Shown here piece after piece: positions 53,540 to 62,782 of a DNA stretch of 64,000 nt. The stretch is from contig NZ_JALJRY010000020.1 in assembly GCF_024519455.1 (NCBI RefSeq), positions 142,458 through 206,457 of the forward strand, written 5' to 3'. Below the pieces are notes generated by a model. It was not told the DNA's origin, did not search any database, and saw only the letters and a list, made by a program, of their open reading frames with translations. A program made the position numbers and the translations under genes. The DNA comes from Streptomyces sp. STR69 (lineage in GTDB: Bacteria > Actinomycetota > Actinomycetes > Streptomycetales > Streptomycetaceae). Each line of letters begins with the position of its first letter. The stretch's first letter is position 1.

Positions 53540-56158
53540 TCAGGTCAGGACGAGTTCCAGGACCGTGACGGAGAGCGGCGGCAGGGTGCTGGTGAAGGCT
53601 GCTGCCGCGCCGGTGACGGTGCTGGTTCTGGGGACCAGCGCGGTGGGTTCGGTCAGTGTGTTGGTGGCGGTGCGCGAGGGTCCGGTCAGGACCGTGGCGG
53701 TGGCGCTCTTCTTCACGCCCTTCGTCAGGCCCTTCAGTTCGACCGGTACGTTCACCTTCTCCGTTCCGGAGTTGACGACCGCCAGGTAGAGACGGTTCCC
53801 AGCACGGGTGGCGACCGTGGCGATGACGGGCAACGCACGCGTAGTGGCCGGCACTACCGTTCTGCCCAGCCTGCTCGTCAGCATCTGCTGCGCCCAGTAG
53901 CTGGGTGACACATAGCTGGTGAGGTTGTCGTAGGCGATCAGGTTGGTCGCCCAGACGTTGTTCTTGACGTGGGAGAAGAGCGGGGCGTAGCACTCCATGA
54001 GGACCTGGTCGGAGTTACGGATCAGCCCGGCCAGCCATGCGGCGTCGCCCAGCGCGGCGTTGAGGTCGGGCGTGGGGCGCCCCTCCTGCGCGGCCCACTC
54101 CCCGACAAAGACCTTGGTCGAGGCGCGGTCCCGGTTGTCGTACTTGTGGGTGGCGGCCTGGGCGGCGGACGGCGCGAGGTAGTAGTGCTCGTCGATCAGG
54201 TCGGGCGTGCGGCTCGTCACCGTCGCCGTGGCGATCAGCTTCAGGTGCGGGTACTTCGCCTTGATCGCGTCGTGGAAGGCCGCGAACCGCTCGTTGTACG
54301 ACCCGGAGGAGTCGAACCAGTCCTCGTTGCCGATCTCCACGAACTCCAGCGGGAACGGCTCCGGGTGGCCGTCGGCCGCGCGCTTCGCGCCCCAGGTGCT
54401 GGTGACGGGGCCGGTGACGTACTCGATCTCGTCGAGGGCGTCCTGGACGTACGGCGTGAGGGCGTCGCCGGTGACGTGCTCGCCCTTCAGCGTGTAGCCG
54501 GCGAAGACGGCGAGGACCGGCTGGGCGTGCATGTCCTCGACCCAGTGCAGGTATTCGAGGAGTCCGAGCCCGTCCGTGGACCAGTAGCCCCAGGCGTCGT
54601 CCATGTGGCCGGGGCGTTCCCAGGCCGGACCGATGGTGTTCTTCCAGTTGAAGCGTGTTGCGATGGTGTTGCCCTCAAGGAAGTTGCCGCCGGGGAAACG
54701 CAGGAACTCGGGCTTCAGGGCGACCAGTTTCTCCATCAGGTCGATGCGCAGCCCGTTGGGGCGGTTGTTGTAGGTGGGCGGGAAGAGGGAGACGTACTGG
54801 AGCCAGAGCGTCCCGCCCGAGGCGGACGGGTCGTCGGTGGTCACGGTCAGTCTCGCGTCGCCGACCACAGGAGTGCGTGGGCCGGTGCGCAGGGTGAGTT
54901 CGAAGGGGCGGTCCGGGAAGTCGGTGCCGACGTGGTGCAGTCGTGCGGAGGCGTACACCGTCGAGCCGTCCGCCGACTCGATGGACACGGTGAGGGGGCC
55001 GATCCGGTGCGACGCCTTGGCGAACAGCCTCGCGGTGTAGGTGGTTCGGGGGCGCACGGGGATGCCCCAGAATCCGTCGTTGGCCACTCCGGCCCGGTTG
55101 CCGGCCCCGGTACCGCTCGGCAGTGCGACCTTGAGGGAGCGGTTGAGGGCGCCGTTGAGGGGAGTGGTGGTGTCCAGCGCGAGGGTTGTCCCGCCGACGG
55201 CGGACCAGTGGACGGCCGAGGTGTCGCTGGCCATCATCGTGCGGTTCTGTACCAGTTCGGCGTAGATGCCGCCTTCGCCGGAGTGGTTGATGTCCTCGAA
55301 CATCAGGCCGGGAAGGATGGGGGACACGGCGTGCACCGGGTTGGCGACGTCCACGCTCAGCAACGGTGTCGTGGACTCCACCGGAACCCCGGCCAGCGTC
55401 GCGACCTGGTCTGAGGTGAGGACGGTCGGGAACATCCACACGTCGTCGATCAGACCGTGCCACTGGTCGACGTGCCCGCCGCCGTAGAGGGCGCGGCCGA
55501 TGGCGGTGTCGCCGGTGCCTGCCCAGCCAGCGGTGTAGTCGCTCTCCCCCTCCAGCACGCCGTTGACGTAGAGGCGGGTGACACCGGCCGACGGGTCGCT
55601 GACTCCGACCAGGTGGGTCCAGGTGCCGGTGGTGGGCGCGGAGGCGGCTGCCGCGACGGCGGCACCCTGTGTGGCGTCCGAGGCGAGCCGGGCGAAGGCG
55701 AAGGTGCCGGTGTCGTCGCGCAGTCCGAGGTAGAAGGCGCTGACGACCTGGCCGTCGATACTGACGGCGGTCTGGTAGCCGCCCAGTTGACTGAGGTTCA
55801 CCCAGGCGGCCACCGAGAACGCCTCTGAGGTGTCGAGGGCGGGCCCGGTGGCCGAGGCGTTGCCGCCCGCGGTGAGGCTCAGGCTGTGGGCGCCGATCTT
55901 GCCGGTGTCCCAGGCGGCCGCGCCCTGGAGAGTGGCGGTGTGAGCGTTGCCGGACGAGTCGGCGGCGGAGGATCCGGAGCCCTCGTCGAAGGTCCAGTGC
56001 GCGGCTGCGGCGGGCAGGTCCGAGGCGGTGGCGTCCGCCGAGGTGTCGGAACGTCCGGCGGCCTGTGCCGGCGCGGCGGCGGCGAAGGTTCCGGCCAGGG
56101 ACGCGGCGCCGAGGGCTGTGAGGACGGTTCTGCGGGGCAGTCCGGTTTCTGCGGGCAT
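53540..56158 (-). CDS. Secreted GH51 alpha-L-arabinofuranosidase with LamG-like domain
   Basis: The 872-residue enzyme carries a Tat signal (RRTVLTALGAASLAG), a concanavalin/LamG-like domain (about 50-250) and a GH51 catalytic region (about 270-872) with FRFPGGNFLEGNTIATRF-like sequence, acid/base Glu612 in EIGNEDWF and nucleophile Glu687 in FVGEWAAQEG. It should release arabinofuranosyl groups from arabinoxylan or arabinan outside the cell. It lies 219 bases after the GH54 gene on the same strand and is probably co-transcribed. A LacI-family repressor lies beyond. Confidence 0.9.
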   Translation of the reverse strand: MPAETGLPRRTVLTALGAASLAGTFAAAAPAQAAGRSDTSADATASDLPAAAAHWTFDEGSGSSAADSSGNAHTATLQGAAAWDTGKIGAHSLSLTAGGNASATGPALDTSEAFSVAAWVNLSQLGGYQTAVSIDGQVVSAFYLGLRDDTGTFAFARLASDATQGAAVAAAASAPTTGTWTHLVGVSDPSAGVTRLYVNGVLEGESDYTAGWAGTGDTAIGRALYGGGHVDQWHGLIDDVWMFPTVLTSDQVATLAGVPVESTTPLLSVDVANPVHAVSPILPGLMFEDINHSGEGGIYAELVQNRTMMASDTSAVHWSAVGGTTLALDTTTPLNGALNRSLKVALPSGTGAGNRAGVANDGFWGIPVRPRTTYTARLFAKASHRIGPLTVSIESADGSTVYASARLHHVGTDFPDRPFELTLRTGPRTPVVGDARLTVTTDDPSASGGTLWLQYVSLFPPTYNNRPNGLRIDLMEKLVALKPEFLRFPGGNFLEGNTIATRFNWKNTIGPAWERPGHMDDAWGYWSTDGLGLLEYLHWVEDMHAQPVLAVFAGYTLKGEHVTGDALTPYVQDALDEIEYVTGPVTSTWGAKRAADGHPEPFPLEFVEIGNEDWFDSSGSYNERFAAFHDAIKAKYPHLKLIATATVTSRTPDLIDEHYYLAPSAAQAATHKYDNRDRASTKVFVGEWAAQEGRPTPDLNAALGDAAWLAGLIRNSDQVLMECYAPLFSHVKNNVWATNLIAYDNLTSYVSPSYWAQQMLTSRLGRTVVPATTRALPVIATVATRAGNRLYLAVVNSGTEKVNVPVELKGLTKGVKKSATATVLTGPSRTATNTLTEPTALVPRTSTVTGAAAAFTSTLPPLSVTVLELVLT

Positions 56159-56377
56159 GCGGGGGGTTCCTTTGCGAGGCGGATCGGTCGGACAGCTGCG
56201 TATGGGGCGCGGTGAGGGGAGAAGCCGAACGGGGGAGGAGTGGTGAGTGCCTCTCAGCGGTGGGTTCCGAGCGAGTGGGGGCGGGTGGTGCGTGCGCGTC
56301 TTGGGATCGACGGCCGGGACGGGCCGATGGTCCGCCGTAGGGGAGGGCGGGGGACCATCGGCGGGTCGGTGCTCCGG
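56159..56377. other. Spacer between GH54 and GH51 genes
   Basis: No operator like the two found upstream was seen here, which supports read-through from the GH54 promoter. Confidence 0.35.
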
Positions 56378-57871
56378 TCAGGAGGCGATGTCCCACTGCT
56401 GGCAGGTGTTGTCGAGCTGCTGCCACTGGCGCACCACGGTGCCGTTGGCCGTTCCGCAGTTCGTGACGTCCAGCGTCATGCCGGTGTTGACGTTGGAGAT
56501 GGTGTAGTGGCTGCCGACCTTGGTGACGTCCCACTGCTGGCAGGTGTTGCCGAGCGAGGCCCACAACTGGACGGCCGTGCCGTTGCTCTGCCCGCAGTTC
56601 TTGTCGTCCAGGACCGTGCCACTGTTGACGTTGGTGATCGTGTAGTGGCCGTTGCCCGCGCCGGTGAACTTCCACTGTTGGCAGGTGTTGCCGAGCGAGG
56701 ACCAGAGGTCGACCGAAGTGCCGTTGGCCGTACCGCAGTTCACCGCGTCCAGGACCTTGCCGGAATTGGTGTTGGTCAGGCGGTAGGCGGTGCCGGTGAC
56801 GGGGAAGCTCGCGGTAGGCGTGGTGTAGGCGACGGACGTGACGTTGGCCTGCACGGCGTTGTCGGTGGCGTCGGTCGGGTAGCCGGAGGTCATGACGCCT
56901 TCGAAGAAGGAGCCGTCGGACCCGTTGCTGTTGTCACCACCGGTGCCGAGGACGATGGCACCTTCCTTGTGCATCGGGTTGTATCCGCTGGTGGTGGGCA
57001 GGGCCCCGTTGTAGAAGGTGCTCAGCGAACCCGACTGGGCGTTGCCGCCCTTGATCGCATAGGCCGAGGTGCCGTTGTTCTTCTCCATGGCGGTGACGTA
57101 CTCGCTGGAGATGCCGGTGTTGCCCGAGTAGGCGCCGTTAGCCCCGAAGAACAGTCCGTTCTCCAGGTCCGCCTCGACCCAGGGGCCGGAGCCGGTGCAC
57201 GTGAACCAGCACTCCGTACCGAAGTTGATCGCGTCCATGTGGCCGTTGCCGGTGTCGTCGCCCGACGTCTCGGCGTTGCCGTAGTCGAAGCAGCACCGGT
57301 TGTTCACGTGGTGGCCGCTGGTCACCATGTACGCGCCCTCGGGGGAGCTGCCGGTGGCGATGCCCGTGGTGCTGTTGTCGCGGTAACCGACACCCGCGGA
57401 GACGAAGACGCCGTACGCCGCGTGGCCGCCGACCGTGACGGGCAGGGCGTTGGCGATTGCGCCGACGTCCTGGCCACCGTTGCCGCCCGGGCCCTCGATG
57501 GTGAGATCGTTGTGGTGCGAGCTCTGGTCGTAGATCTTCGTGATGACGCAGGTCGTGCCGGAGCAGAAGGAGTCCTGTGCCGCGGCGTTGGCGTAGCCGC
57601 CGGTGCTCAGGACGCCGATGTCGGTGGTGGTGGAGTCCGAGGCACGCTTGACCTGGTAGAGAGCGCCGGCGTAGGAGGCGTAGAGGGCTCGCGTGGTGCT
57701 GTGCGCCGCGGCGCAGGGGGTGCCGGCGGAGGCGTAGATGTCACACGGCAGGGACGAGGCGGCCTGGGCGGTGCCCGCGGTGCCGATGGCCCCGACCAGG
57801 ATGCCGGCGACAAGTGCGAGGACCGCGCCGACCACCCTCAGCCGGAGCCCTCTCAGATGCCTTGCTATCAC
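56378..57871 (-). CDS. Secreted GH54-type alpha-L-arabinofuranosidase with ricin-type lectin
   Basis: The 497-residue protein starts at GTG 57871 (GAAGAGG upstream) with a signal peptide (about 1-38). The catalytic domain (about 39-360) begins LPCDIYASAGTPCAAAHSTT and contains the WVEADLENGLFFG and GSFFEGVMTSGYPTDATDNA segments, matching AbfB-type GH54 enzymes. The C-terminal about 130 residues are a ricin lectin with three CQQW units, unlike the fungal AbfB arabinose-binding domain. A LacI-type operator lies 156 bases upstream. Confidence 0.87.
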   Translation of the reverse strand: MIARHLRGLRLRVVGAVLALVAGILVGAIGTAGTAQAASSLPCDIYASAGTPCAAAHSTTRALYASYAGALYQVKRASDSTTTDIGVLSTGGYANAAAQDSFCSGTTCVITKIYDQSSHHNDLTIEGPGGNGGQDVGAIANALPVTVGGHAAYGVFVSAGVGYRDNSTTGIATGSSPEGAYMVTSGHHVNNRCCFDYGNAETSGDDTGNGHMDAINFGTECWFTCTGSGPWVEADLENGLFFGANGAYSGNTGISSEYVTAMEKNNGTSAYAIKGGNAQSGSLSTFYNGALPTTSGYNPMHKEGAIVLGTGGDNSNGSDGSFFEGVMTSGYPTDATDNAVQANVTSVAYTTPTASFPVTGTAYRLTNTNSGKVLDAVNCGTANGTSVDLWSSLGNTCQQWKFTGAGNGHYTITNVNSGTVLDDKNCGQSNGTAVQLWASLGNTCQQWDVTKVGSHYTISNVNTGMTLDVTNCGTANGTVVRQWQQLDNTCQQWDIAS

Positions 57872-58026
57872 TGTGAACCTCTTCCGTGTCGCGTTCTTCT
57901 CGGACCCGGCGTCGCCTGCGCAGCGAGCGGGGGGACGTCCGGTATGCGGTGGTCTGCATGCCGGGAGCTGCCGCCGGGACACGGCGACGGCGCTGAACGG
58001 GGCCTCGCCGTCCCGCTCGGCGGGAA

Positions 58027-58044
58027 ATTGTGAGCGCAAACAAT
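58027..58044. promoter_or_regulatory. LacI-type operator upstream of the GH54 gene
   Basis: ATTGTGAGCGCAAACAAT is an 18-base near-palindrome close to ATTGTTAGCGCTAACAAT (two differences). A second similar site precedes the LacI gene. It lies 156 bases upstream of the GH54 GTG. Confidence 0.65.
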
Positions 58045-58454
58045 CGAGACTCCCGGATGCCGTCACTCATCCGAGTTCCATGGGGACAGGGGTGTTGCCG
58101 GCCTGTGTGTTGCTCTGTTCGGGCACGGCTGCCGAGCGTGATGACTGCATGTCGGAACGGCTGACCCGGCCTGGAACCGGGGCGTTGTGCATGTGCCGAC
58201 CTCGTACGGTCGACGGTGATCGACCGGTCTCGCAACTCCGCCTTTTTTACGCGGGGATGAATGGGCGGTCAACAGTGGAGGACGGTCAAGAGTGTGGAAA
58301 CGAATGCCCTGGATTTCGTGGGGGACGGTCTGAGGGTGCGGTGGAATGGGGCCTTCCTCGACAACGACCTGCCAGGTCAGGGCAGTTGGAGGGCGCGTGA
58401 CAACGCTGTCCGAAACATCCGAAAGCGAGCAGTTGCGATCCTTGACCCCTCCGG

Positions 58455-58472
58455 ATTGTGTGCGCTAACAAT
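58455..58472. promoter_or_regulatory. LacI-type operator upstream of the repressor gene
   Basis: ATTGTGTGCGCTAACAAT, 73 bases upstream of the LacI-family ATG (58545), matches the other site at 15 of 18 positions and has the GCGC-centred LacI form. It suggests autoregulation plus control of the arabinofuranosidases. Confidence 0.65.
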
Positions 58473-58544
58473 TCTCCACGGCAGGCTGGTTCCGGCCGGA
58501 GAAGCAACCGATCGGAAACACGACAGCAGGTGAGGAGGCGGGGG

Positions 58545-59576
58545 ATGGACGGGGAACGCGCACCAGTGATGGCGGACGTGGCCCGGATCGCGGGCGTCTC
58601 GCACCAGACCGTTTCACGGGTCCTCAACGACCACCCGAACGTACGGTCCGCCACCCGTGACCGTGTGCTCGCCGCGGTCCGTGAACTCGGCTACCGCCCC
58701 AACGCCGCCGCCCGCACCCTGGCCACCCGACGCACCCGCACCCTGGGTGTGATCAGCTTCAACACCACGCTGTACGGTCCGGCCTGCATGCTCTACGGCA
58801 TCGAGCAGGCGGCCAGGCAACACGAGTACTTCGTCACCGTGGCCGCGGTCGGCACGCTCGACCGCCGTTCGGTACTGGACGCCGTCGACCGGCTTCGGGA
58901 CCAGGGTGTCGAGGGGATCATCGTGATCGCGCCGCAGACCTCGGCCGTCGGAGCGCTGGCGAGCGTGCCGTCGGACGTGCCGCTGATCGCGGTCGGCTGC
59001 GGCACACATGCCAAGCTCGCCTCGGTCGCCGTGGACAACGAGGCGGGTGCCGAACTCGCCACCTCCTATCTGCTCGACCTCGGCCATCGCACCGTGCACC
59101 ACATGGTCGGGCCGCGTTCCTGGCTCGACGCGCAGGAGCGCGAGGCAGGATGGCGCAACACCCTGGAAAAGCGGGGTGCTCCGGTGGTCGAACCGCTGGG
59201 CGGCGCCGACTGGACGTCCCGTACCGGATTCGAGGTCGGTCAACGGATCGCCGCCGACCCCGAGGTCACAGCGGTGTTCTGCGCCAACGACCACATGGCC
59301 CTCGGTCTGCTGCGCGCTGTACAGCAGGCCGGGCGTCGGGTGCCCGAGGACATCAGCGTCGTCGGATTCGACGACATGCCGGAAACCGAGTACTTCGGCC
59401 CGTCACTGACCAGCGTCCGCCAGGACTTCGACGAACTCGGCCGGCGCGCCCTGCGCGCGCTGATCGAGATCGTCGGTGACCCCGACGCGGGGCTCCCGGC
59501 GGCCGACGAGAGACCTCACATCGTCATCCCACCCAGTCTTGTGGTGCGCACGTCGGCGACCCGCCCCCGGCACTGA
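58545..59576 (+). CDS. LacI-family transcriptional repressor of the arabinose locus (AraR-like)
   Basis: The 343-residue protein has an N-terminal LacI HTH (ADVARIAGVSHQTVSRVLND, with NAAARTLATRRTRTLG hinge) and a sugar-binding core (GVISFNTTLYGPAC, CANDHMALGLLRAV, VVGFDDMPETEYFGPSLTSV). Its position between arabinofuranosidases and an arabinose-type transporter/araB makes it the probable local repressor. Two operators flank its upstream region. GAGGAGG before ATG 58545 fixes the start. Confidence 0.9.
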   Translation: MDGERAPVMADVARIAGVSHQTVSRVLNDHPNVRSATRDRVLAAVRELGYRPNAAARTLATRRTRTLGVISFNTTLYGPACMLYGIEQAARQHEYFVTVAAVGTLDRRSVLDAVDRLRDQGVEGIIVIAPQTSAVGALASVPSDVPLIAVGCGTHAKLASVAVDNEAGAELATSYLLDLGHRTVHHMVGPRSWLDAQEREAGWRNTLEKRGAPVVEPLGGADWTSRTGFEVGQRIAADPEVTAVFCANDHMALGLLRAVQQAGRRVPEDISVVGFDDMPETEYFGPSLTSVRQDFDELGRRALRALIEIVGDPDAGLPAADERPHIVIPPSLVVRTSATRPRH

Positions 59577-60059
59577 CCGGCGCTTCGGTCGCACCACCGG
59601 CCTGCCCAGAGAAGAGGAAACGAGATGGGCCGACTCCCGTTAGCGTGACCGCCGACCATCCGGCTGCGGGTCCCCGATCGTCCGGGTGCCGTCGCACGTG
59701 AGTGCCGTAGGCCGAACGACCGCTCTTCCCAGTCCACTTGGGGCGCGGGACCGGACAAGTGGTCCGTCCTCCGACCCGACGGTCCCCAACGCCTGACGTC
59801 CCGTCAGGCAGCCGTACGCCGCCCTCGCCGCGTTCACCACGGTCGGCCTTCACACGCCTGGAGCCGACCTCTCGCTCGCCAGGACTTCCTGACCGGACTG
59901 CCACCGACCATCCCCGCCCGCCTCCGACGCACCGTCATGCCCAACAGCCGGAGTGGGTCGGCAGGACAGTGCCCCGGTCGTTTCCCGATCCGCCCATACC
60001 CGCATTCGGTCGTGGGAGCTCTCTTCACCCCGACACGCCCAGAAAGGCGCTGATCAATC
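59577..60059. other. Intergenic region upstream of the sugar transporter
   Basis: 483 bases with no convincing gene. GCCTGACG / CGTCAGGC (59791-59809) makes an 8-base hairpin with a 3-base loop. A GTTAGCGTGAC at 59639-59649 resembles part of the LacI operator but is a weak match. Confidence 0.4.
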
Positions 60060-61199
60060 ATGATCCATACCAGAAGGTCCCGCACCGTGGCCGCCGCAGC
60101 CGTGGTGCTCATCTCGCTCGCCGCGGCAGGCTGCTCCAAGAACGCCACCGGCTCCTCCGCTTCGAACTCGGCGGGCTCCAGCGCCGCCCCCGTCGCGCTG
60201 GCCGGCTCGGTCACCTTCAACCAGACGAGCCTCGCCAAGCTCGACGCGGCACTGAAGTCCGCGCTGGCCGGCAAGGACTTGTCCAAGGTCGACATCGCGA
60301 TGGTCGTCAACGTGGCCGCCGACTACTGGAAGGCCGGCCAGGTCGGCTTCCTCAAAGGCTGCTCCGACCTCGGCATATCGAAGAGCAAGTGCACCTACTT
60401 CGCCCCGCCCAACGGTAAGTTGACCGAGCAGAACTCGGAGCTGGAGACCCTGCGCTCGCAGGGCGTCACCGGCTACTCGATCTCGGCGATCGACCCGACC
60501 TCGGCCGCGGGCACCATCCACACCGACGTCCAGAAGGGCATCGGCGTCCTGGCGATCGACTCACCGCTGCCGGGCACCGACGCCGCCTCGCTCTACCTGG
60601 GCACCCCGAACTACACCGCCGGCTTCCAGGCCGGCACCGCGATGAAGCAGGTCCTCGGCGGCAAGGGCAAGGTGGCCATCCTGGTCGGCTCGCTCACCGC
60701 GTCCAACGCCACCCAGCGCATCGCCGGCTTCGAGGCCGCACTCAAGGGCACCAAGATCACCGTCGCCCAGAAGGTCAACGACAACCTCCAGGCCAGCACC
60801 GCGACCTCCGACGCCGAGACCATCCTCGCCAACAATCCCGACGTCACCGGCCTCTACGGCGTCTACTCCTACGACGGTCCCGCGCTGGCCCAAGCGGTGA
60901 CCTCGGCCGGCAAGACCGCCTCGGTGCACATCGTCTCCGACGACTCCGACGCCCAGACACTGAAGTTCATCAAGTCGGGTGTCATCTCCGGCACCGTCGT
61001 GCAGATGCCGTATCAGCAGGGCTACACCGGAGCGTACATCCTGGCCGCGGAGAAGGTGCTCGGCAAGTCCGCCACGATGGCGCTCGTCAAGCCCTATCTG
61101 GAGAAGGACGGCTCGACCCTCAGCTCCGGAGTGGGCCTGGTCACCAAGTCCGACCTGAGCGCGTACCAGTCCCTCGAGTCGCAGCTCGGGATCGGCTGA
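60060..61199 (+). CDS. Sugar ABC transporter substrate-binding lipoprotein
   Basis: The 379-residue lipoprotein (lipobox LAAAGC, Cys25) resembles the RbsB-type periplasmic binding family: SKVDIAMVVNVAADYWKAGQ, QSELETLRSQGV-like segment, VLAIDSPLPGTDAASLYLGT, and GLYGVYSYDGPALAQAV. It should bind a pentose, probably arabinose, by context. It starts the ATPase-permease-araB set; the ATPase ATG is 3 bases after its stop. Confidence 0.92.
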   Translation: MIHTRRSRTVAAAAVVLISLAAAGCSKNATGSSASNSAGSSAAPVALAGSVTFNQTSLAKLDAALKSALAGKDLSKVDIAMVVNVAADYWKAGQVGFLKGCSDLGISKSKCTYFAPPNGKLTEQNSELETLRSQGVTGYSISAIDPTSAAGTIHTDVQKGIGVLAIDSPLPGTDAASLYLGTPNYTAGFQAGTAMKQVLGGKGKVAILVGSLTASNATQRIAGFEAALKGTKITVAQKVNDNLQASTATSDAETILANNPDVTGLYGVYSYDGPALAQAVTSAGKTASVHIVSDDSDAQTLKFIKSGVISGTVVQMPYQQGYTGAYILAAEKVLGKSATMALVKPYLEKDGSTLSSGVGLVTKSDLSAYQSLESQLGIG

Positions 61200-61201
61200 G
61201 C

Positions 61202-62782
61202 ATGACGGCCACGGAGAACGCCCCGGGCCGCGCGATCACGGCGCGGCTGCGGGGGGTGCACAAGTCCTACGGACCGGTGCGCGTCCTCGACCTCCCAGAA
61301 CTCGACCTGTACGCCGGCCAGGTGATCGGCGTGGTCGGCGAGAACGGCGCCGGAAAGTCCACGCTGATGGGCACGCTGGCCGGGTCCGTCCACCGGGACG
61401 GCGGCGAGATCCTGATCGGCGGCGAGCCACTTGCCGCCGGGTCCACCGAGGCTGCGGGACAGCTCGGTATCGCCATGGTCTCCCAGGAGTTCCCGCTGGT
61501 CGGACAGCTCTCGGTGGCGGAGAACCTGCTGCTGGGCCGCCGCCCGCGGAAGTCGAAACGGCGGTTCCTGGTCGACGGCGCCGCGCAGCGTGCCGAGGCG
61601 AAGGCGATGCTGGCGGAGATCGGTCTGTCCGCCGAGACGATCCCGGTGAGCCGGGAGGTGCGCACCCTGCCGGTGCCGACGCGGCAGATGATCGAGATCG
61701 CCAAGGCCTGGGGCCGCGAGCCCAAGCTGCTGATCCTGGACGAACCGACCTCCTCGCTGGGGCCGGTCGAGGCCGAGATGGTGCTGGGCCTGGCCCGCCA
61801 ACTCGCCGACCGCGGCGGCACGGTGCTGTTCATCGGGCACCGTCTGGACGAGGTGCGGGAGATCAGCGACCGCGTCCTGGTACTGCGCAACGGCAGGCTG
61901 GTCGCCGACCTCGAACCGGCTCAGGCCACCGAGGAACGGCTGATCCGGGAGATGGTCGGCGGCGAGGTCGCGCAGGGCGAGCCGAAGGCGCCGCCGGCGA
62001 CGAGCCCGGTCCTGCTGCAGGTCGAGGGCCTGACCGCGGACGGTCTCGGCCCCGTCGACCTTGAAGTGCGCGAGGGCGAGATCCTGGGCGTGGCCGGGCT
62101 GATGGGCTCGGGCCGTAGCCGCCTGATCCATACGATCGCGGGCGCGCAGCCCTCGACGGGCGGCCGTATGCGGCTGGGCGGCGAGTCCTACCGGCCGCGC
62201 GGCGCGGGTGACGGCGTGGCGGCTGGGATCGCCCTGATCCCCGAGGACCGCAAGGAACAGTCCCTGGTCCTGTTCGCGTCGATCCGGTCCAACGTCGTCG
62301 TCTCGGTGCTCAAGCGGATCAGCATCCGTGGCCTGCTCGGGCCGGGCCGCGAGCGTGCCGAGGCACGGAAGATCACCGAGAACGTCAATGTGCGGATGCA
62401 GTCGGTGGAGCAGCCGATCGGCTCGCTCTCCGGCGGCAACCAGCAACGCGCCATCTTCGGCCGGGCGTTCGCCGCCGAACCGCGCCTGTTGCTGCTCGAC
62501 GAGCCGACCCGAGGCGTGGACGTGGGCGCGAAGGCGGAGATCTACAAGCTGATCGACCGAGCGGCGGAGCAGGGCATGGCGCTGGTGGTCGCCTCCTCCG
62601 AACTGGAGGAGCTGTTGTGGATCTGCCACCGCATCGCGGTCATGAACCACGGCCGGGTGGTCACGGTCATCGACCGGGCCGACGCCACCAAGGAACGCAT
62701 CATGACGGCCGCGGCCGGAACGTCCCCGCTCAACCAGGAAACGCCGGACCAGGAACAACTGACGAACGGAGCCACAGCATGA
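61202..62782 (+). CDS. Sugar ABC transporter ATP-binding protein (AraG/RbsA type)
   Basis: The 526-residue protein has two fused ATPase domains. The first has Walker A GENGAGKST (46-54) and PKLLILDEPTSSLGPVE. The second has a degenerate P-loop GLMGSGRSR, LSGGNQQ signature and LLLLDEPTRGVDVGAKAEIY, as usual for the monosaccharide CUT2 class. It energises import with the permease. Its stop overlaps the permease start by 4 bases (ATGA). Confidence 0.94.
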   Translation: MTATENAPGRAITARLRGVHKSYGPVRVLDLPELDLYAGQVIGVVGENGAGKSTLMGTLAGSVHRDGGEILIGGEPLAAGSTEAAGQLGIAMVSQEFPLVGQLSVAENLLLGRRPRKSKRRFLVDGAAQRAEAKAMLAEIGLSAETIPVSREVRTLPVPTRQMIEIAKAWGREPKLLILDEPTSSLGPVEAEMVLGLARQLADRGGTVLFIGHRLDEVREISDRVLVLRNGRLVADLEPAQATEERLIREMVGGEVAQGEPKAPPATSPVLLQVEGLTADGLGPVDLEVREGEILGVAGLMGSGRSRLIHTIAGAQPSTGGRMRLGGESYRPRGAGDGVAAGIALIPEDRKEQSLVLFASIRSNVVVSVLKRISIRGLLGPGRERAEARKITENVNVRMQSVEQPIGSLSGGNQQRAIFGRAFAAEPRLLLLDEPTRGVDVGAKAEIYKLIDRAAEQGMALVVASSELEELLWICHRIAVMNHGRVVTVIDRADATKERIMTAAAGTSPLNQETPDQEQLTNGATA

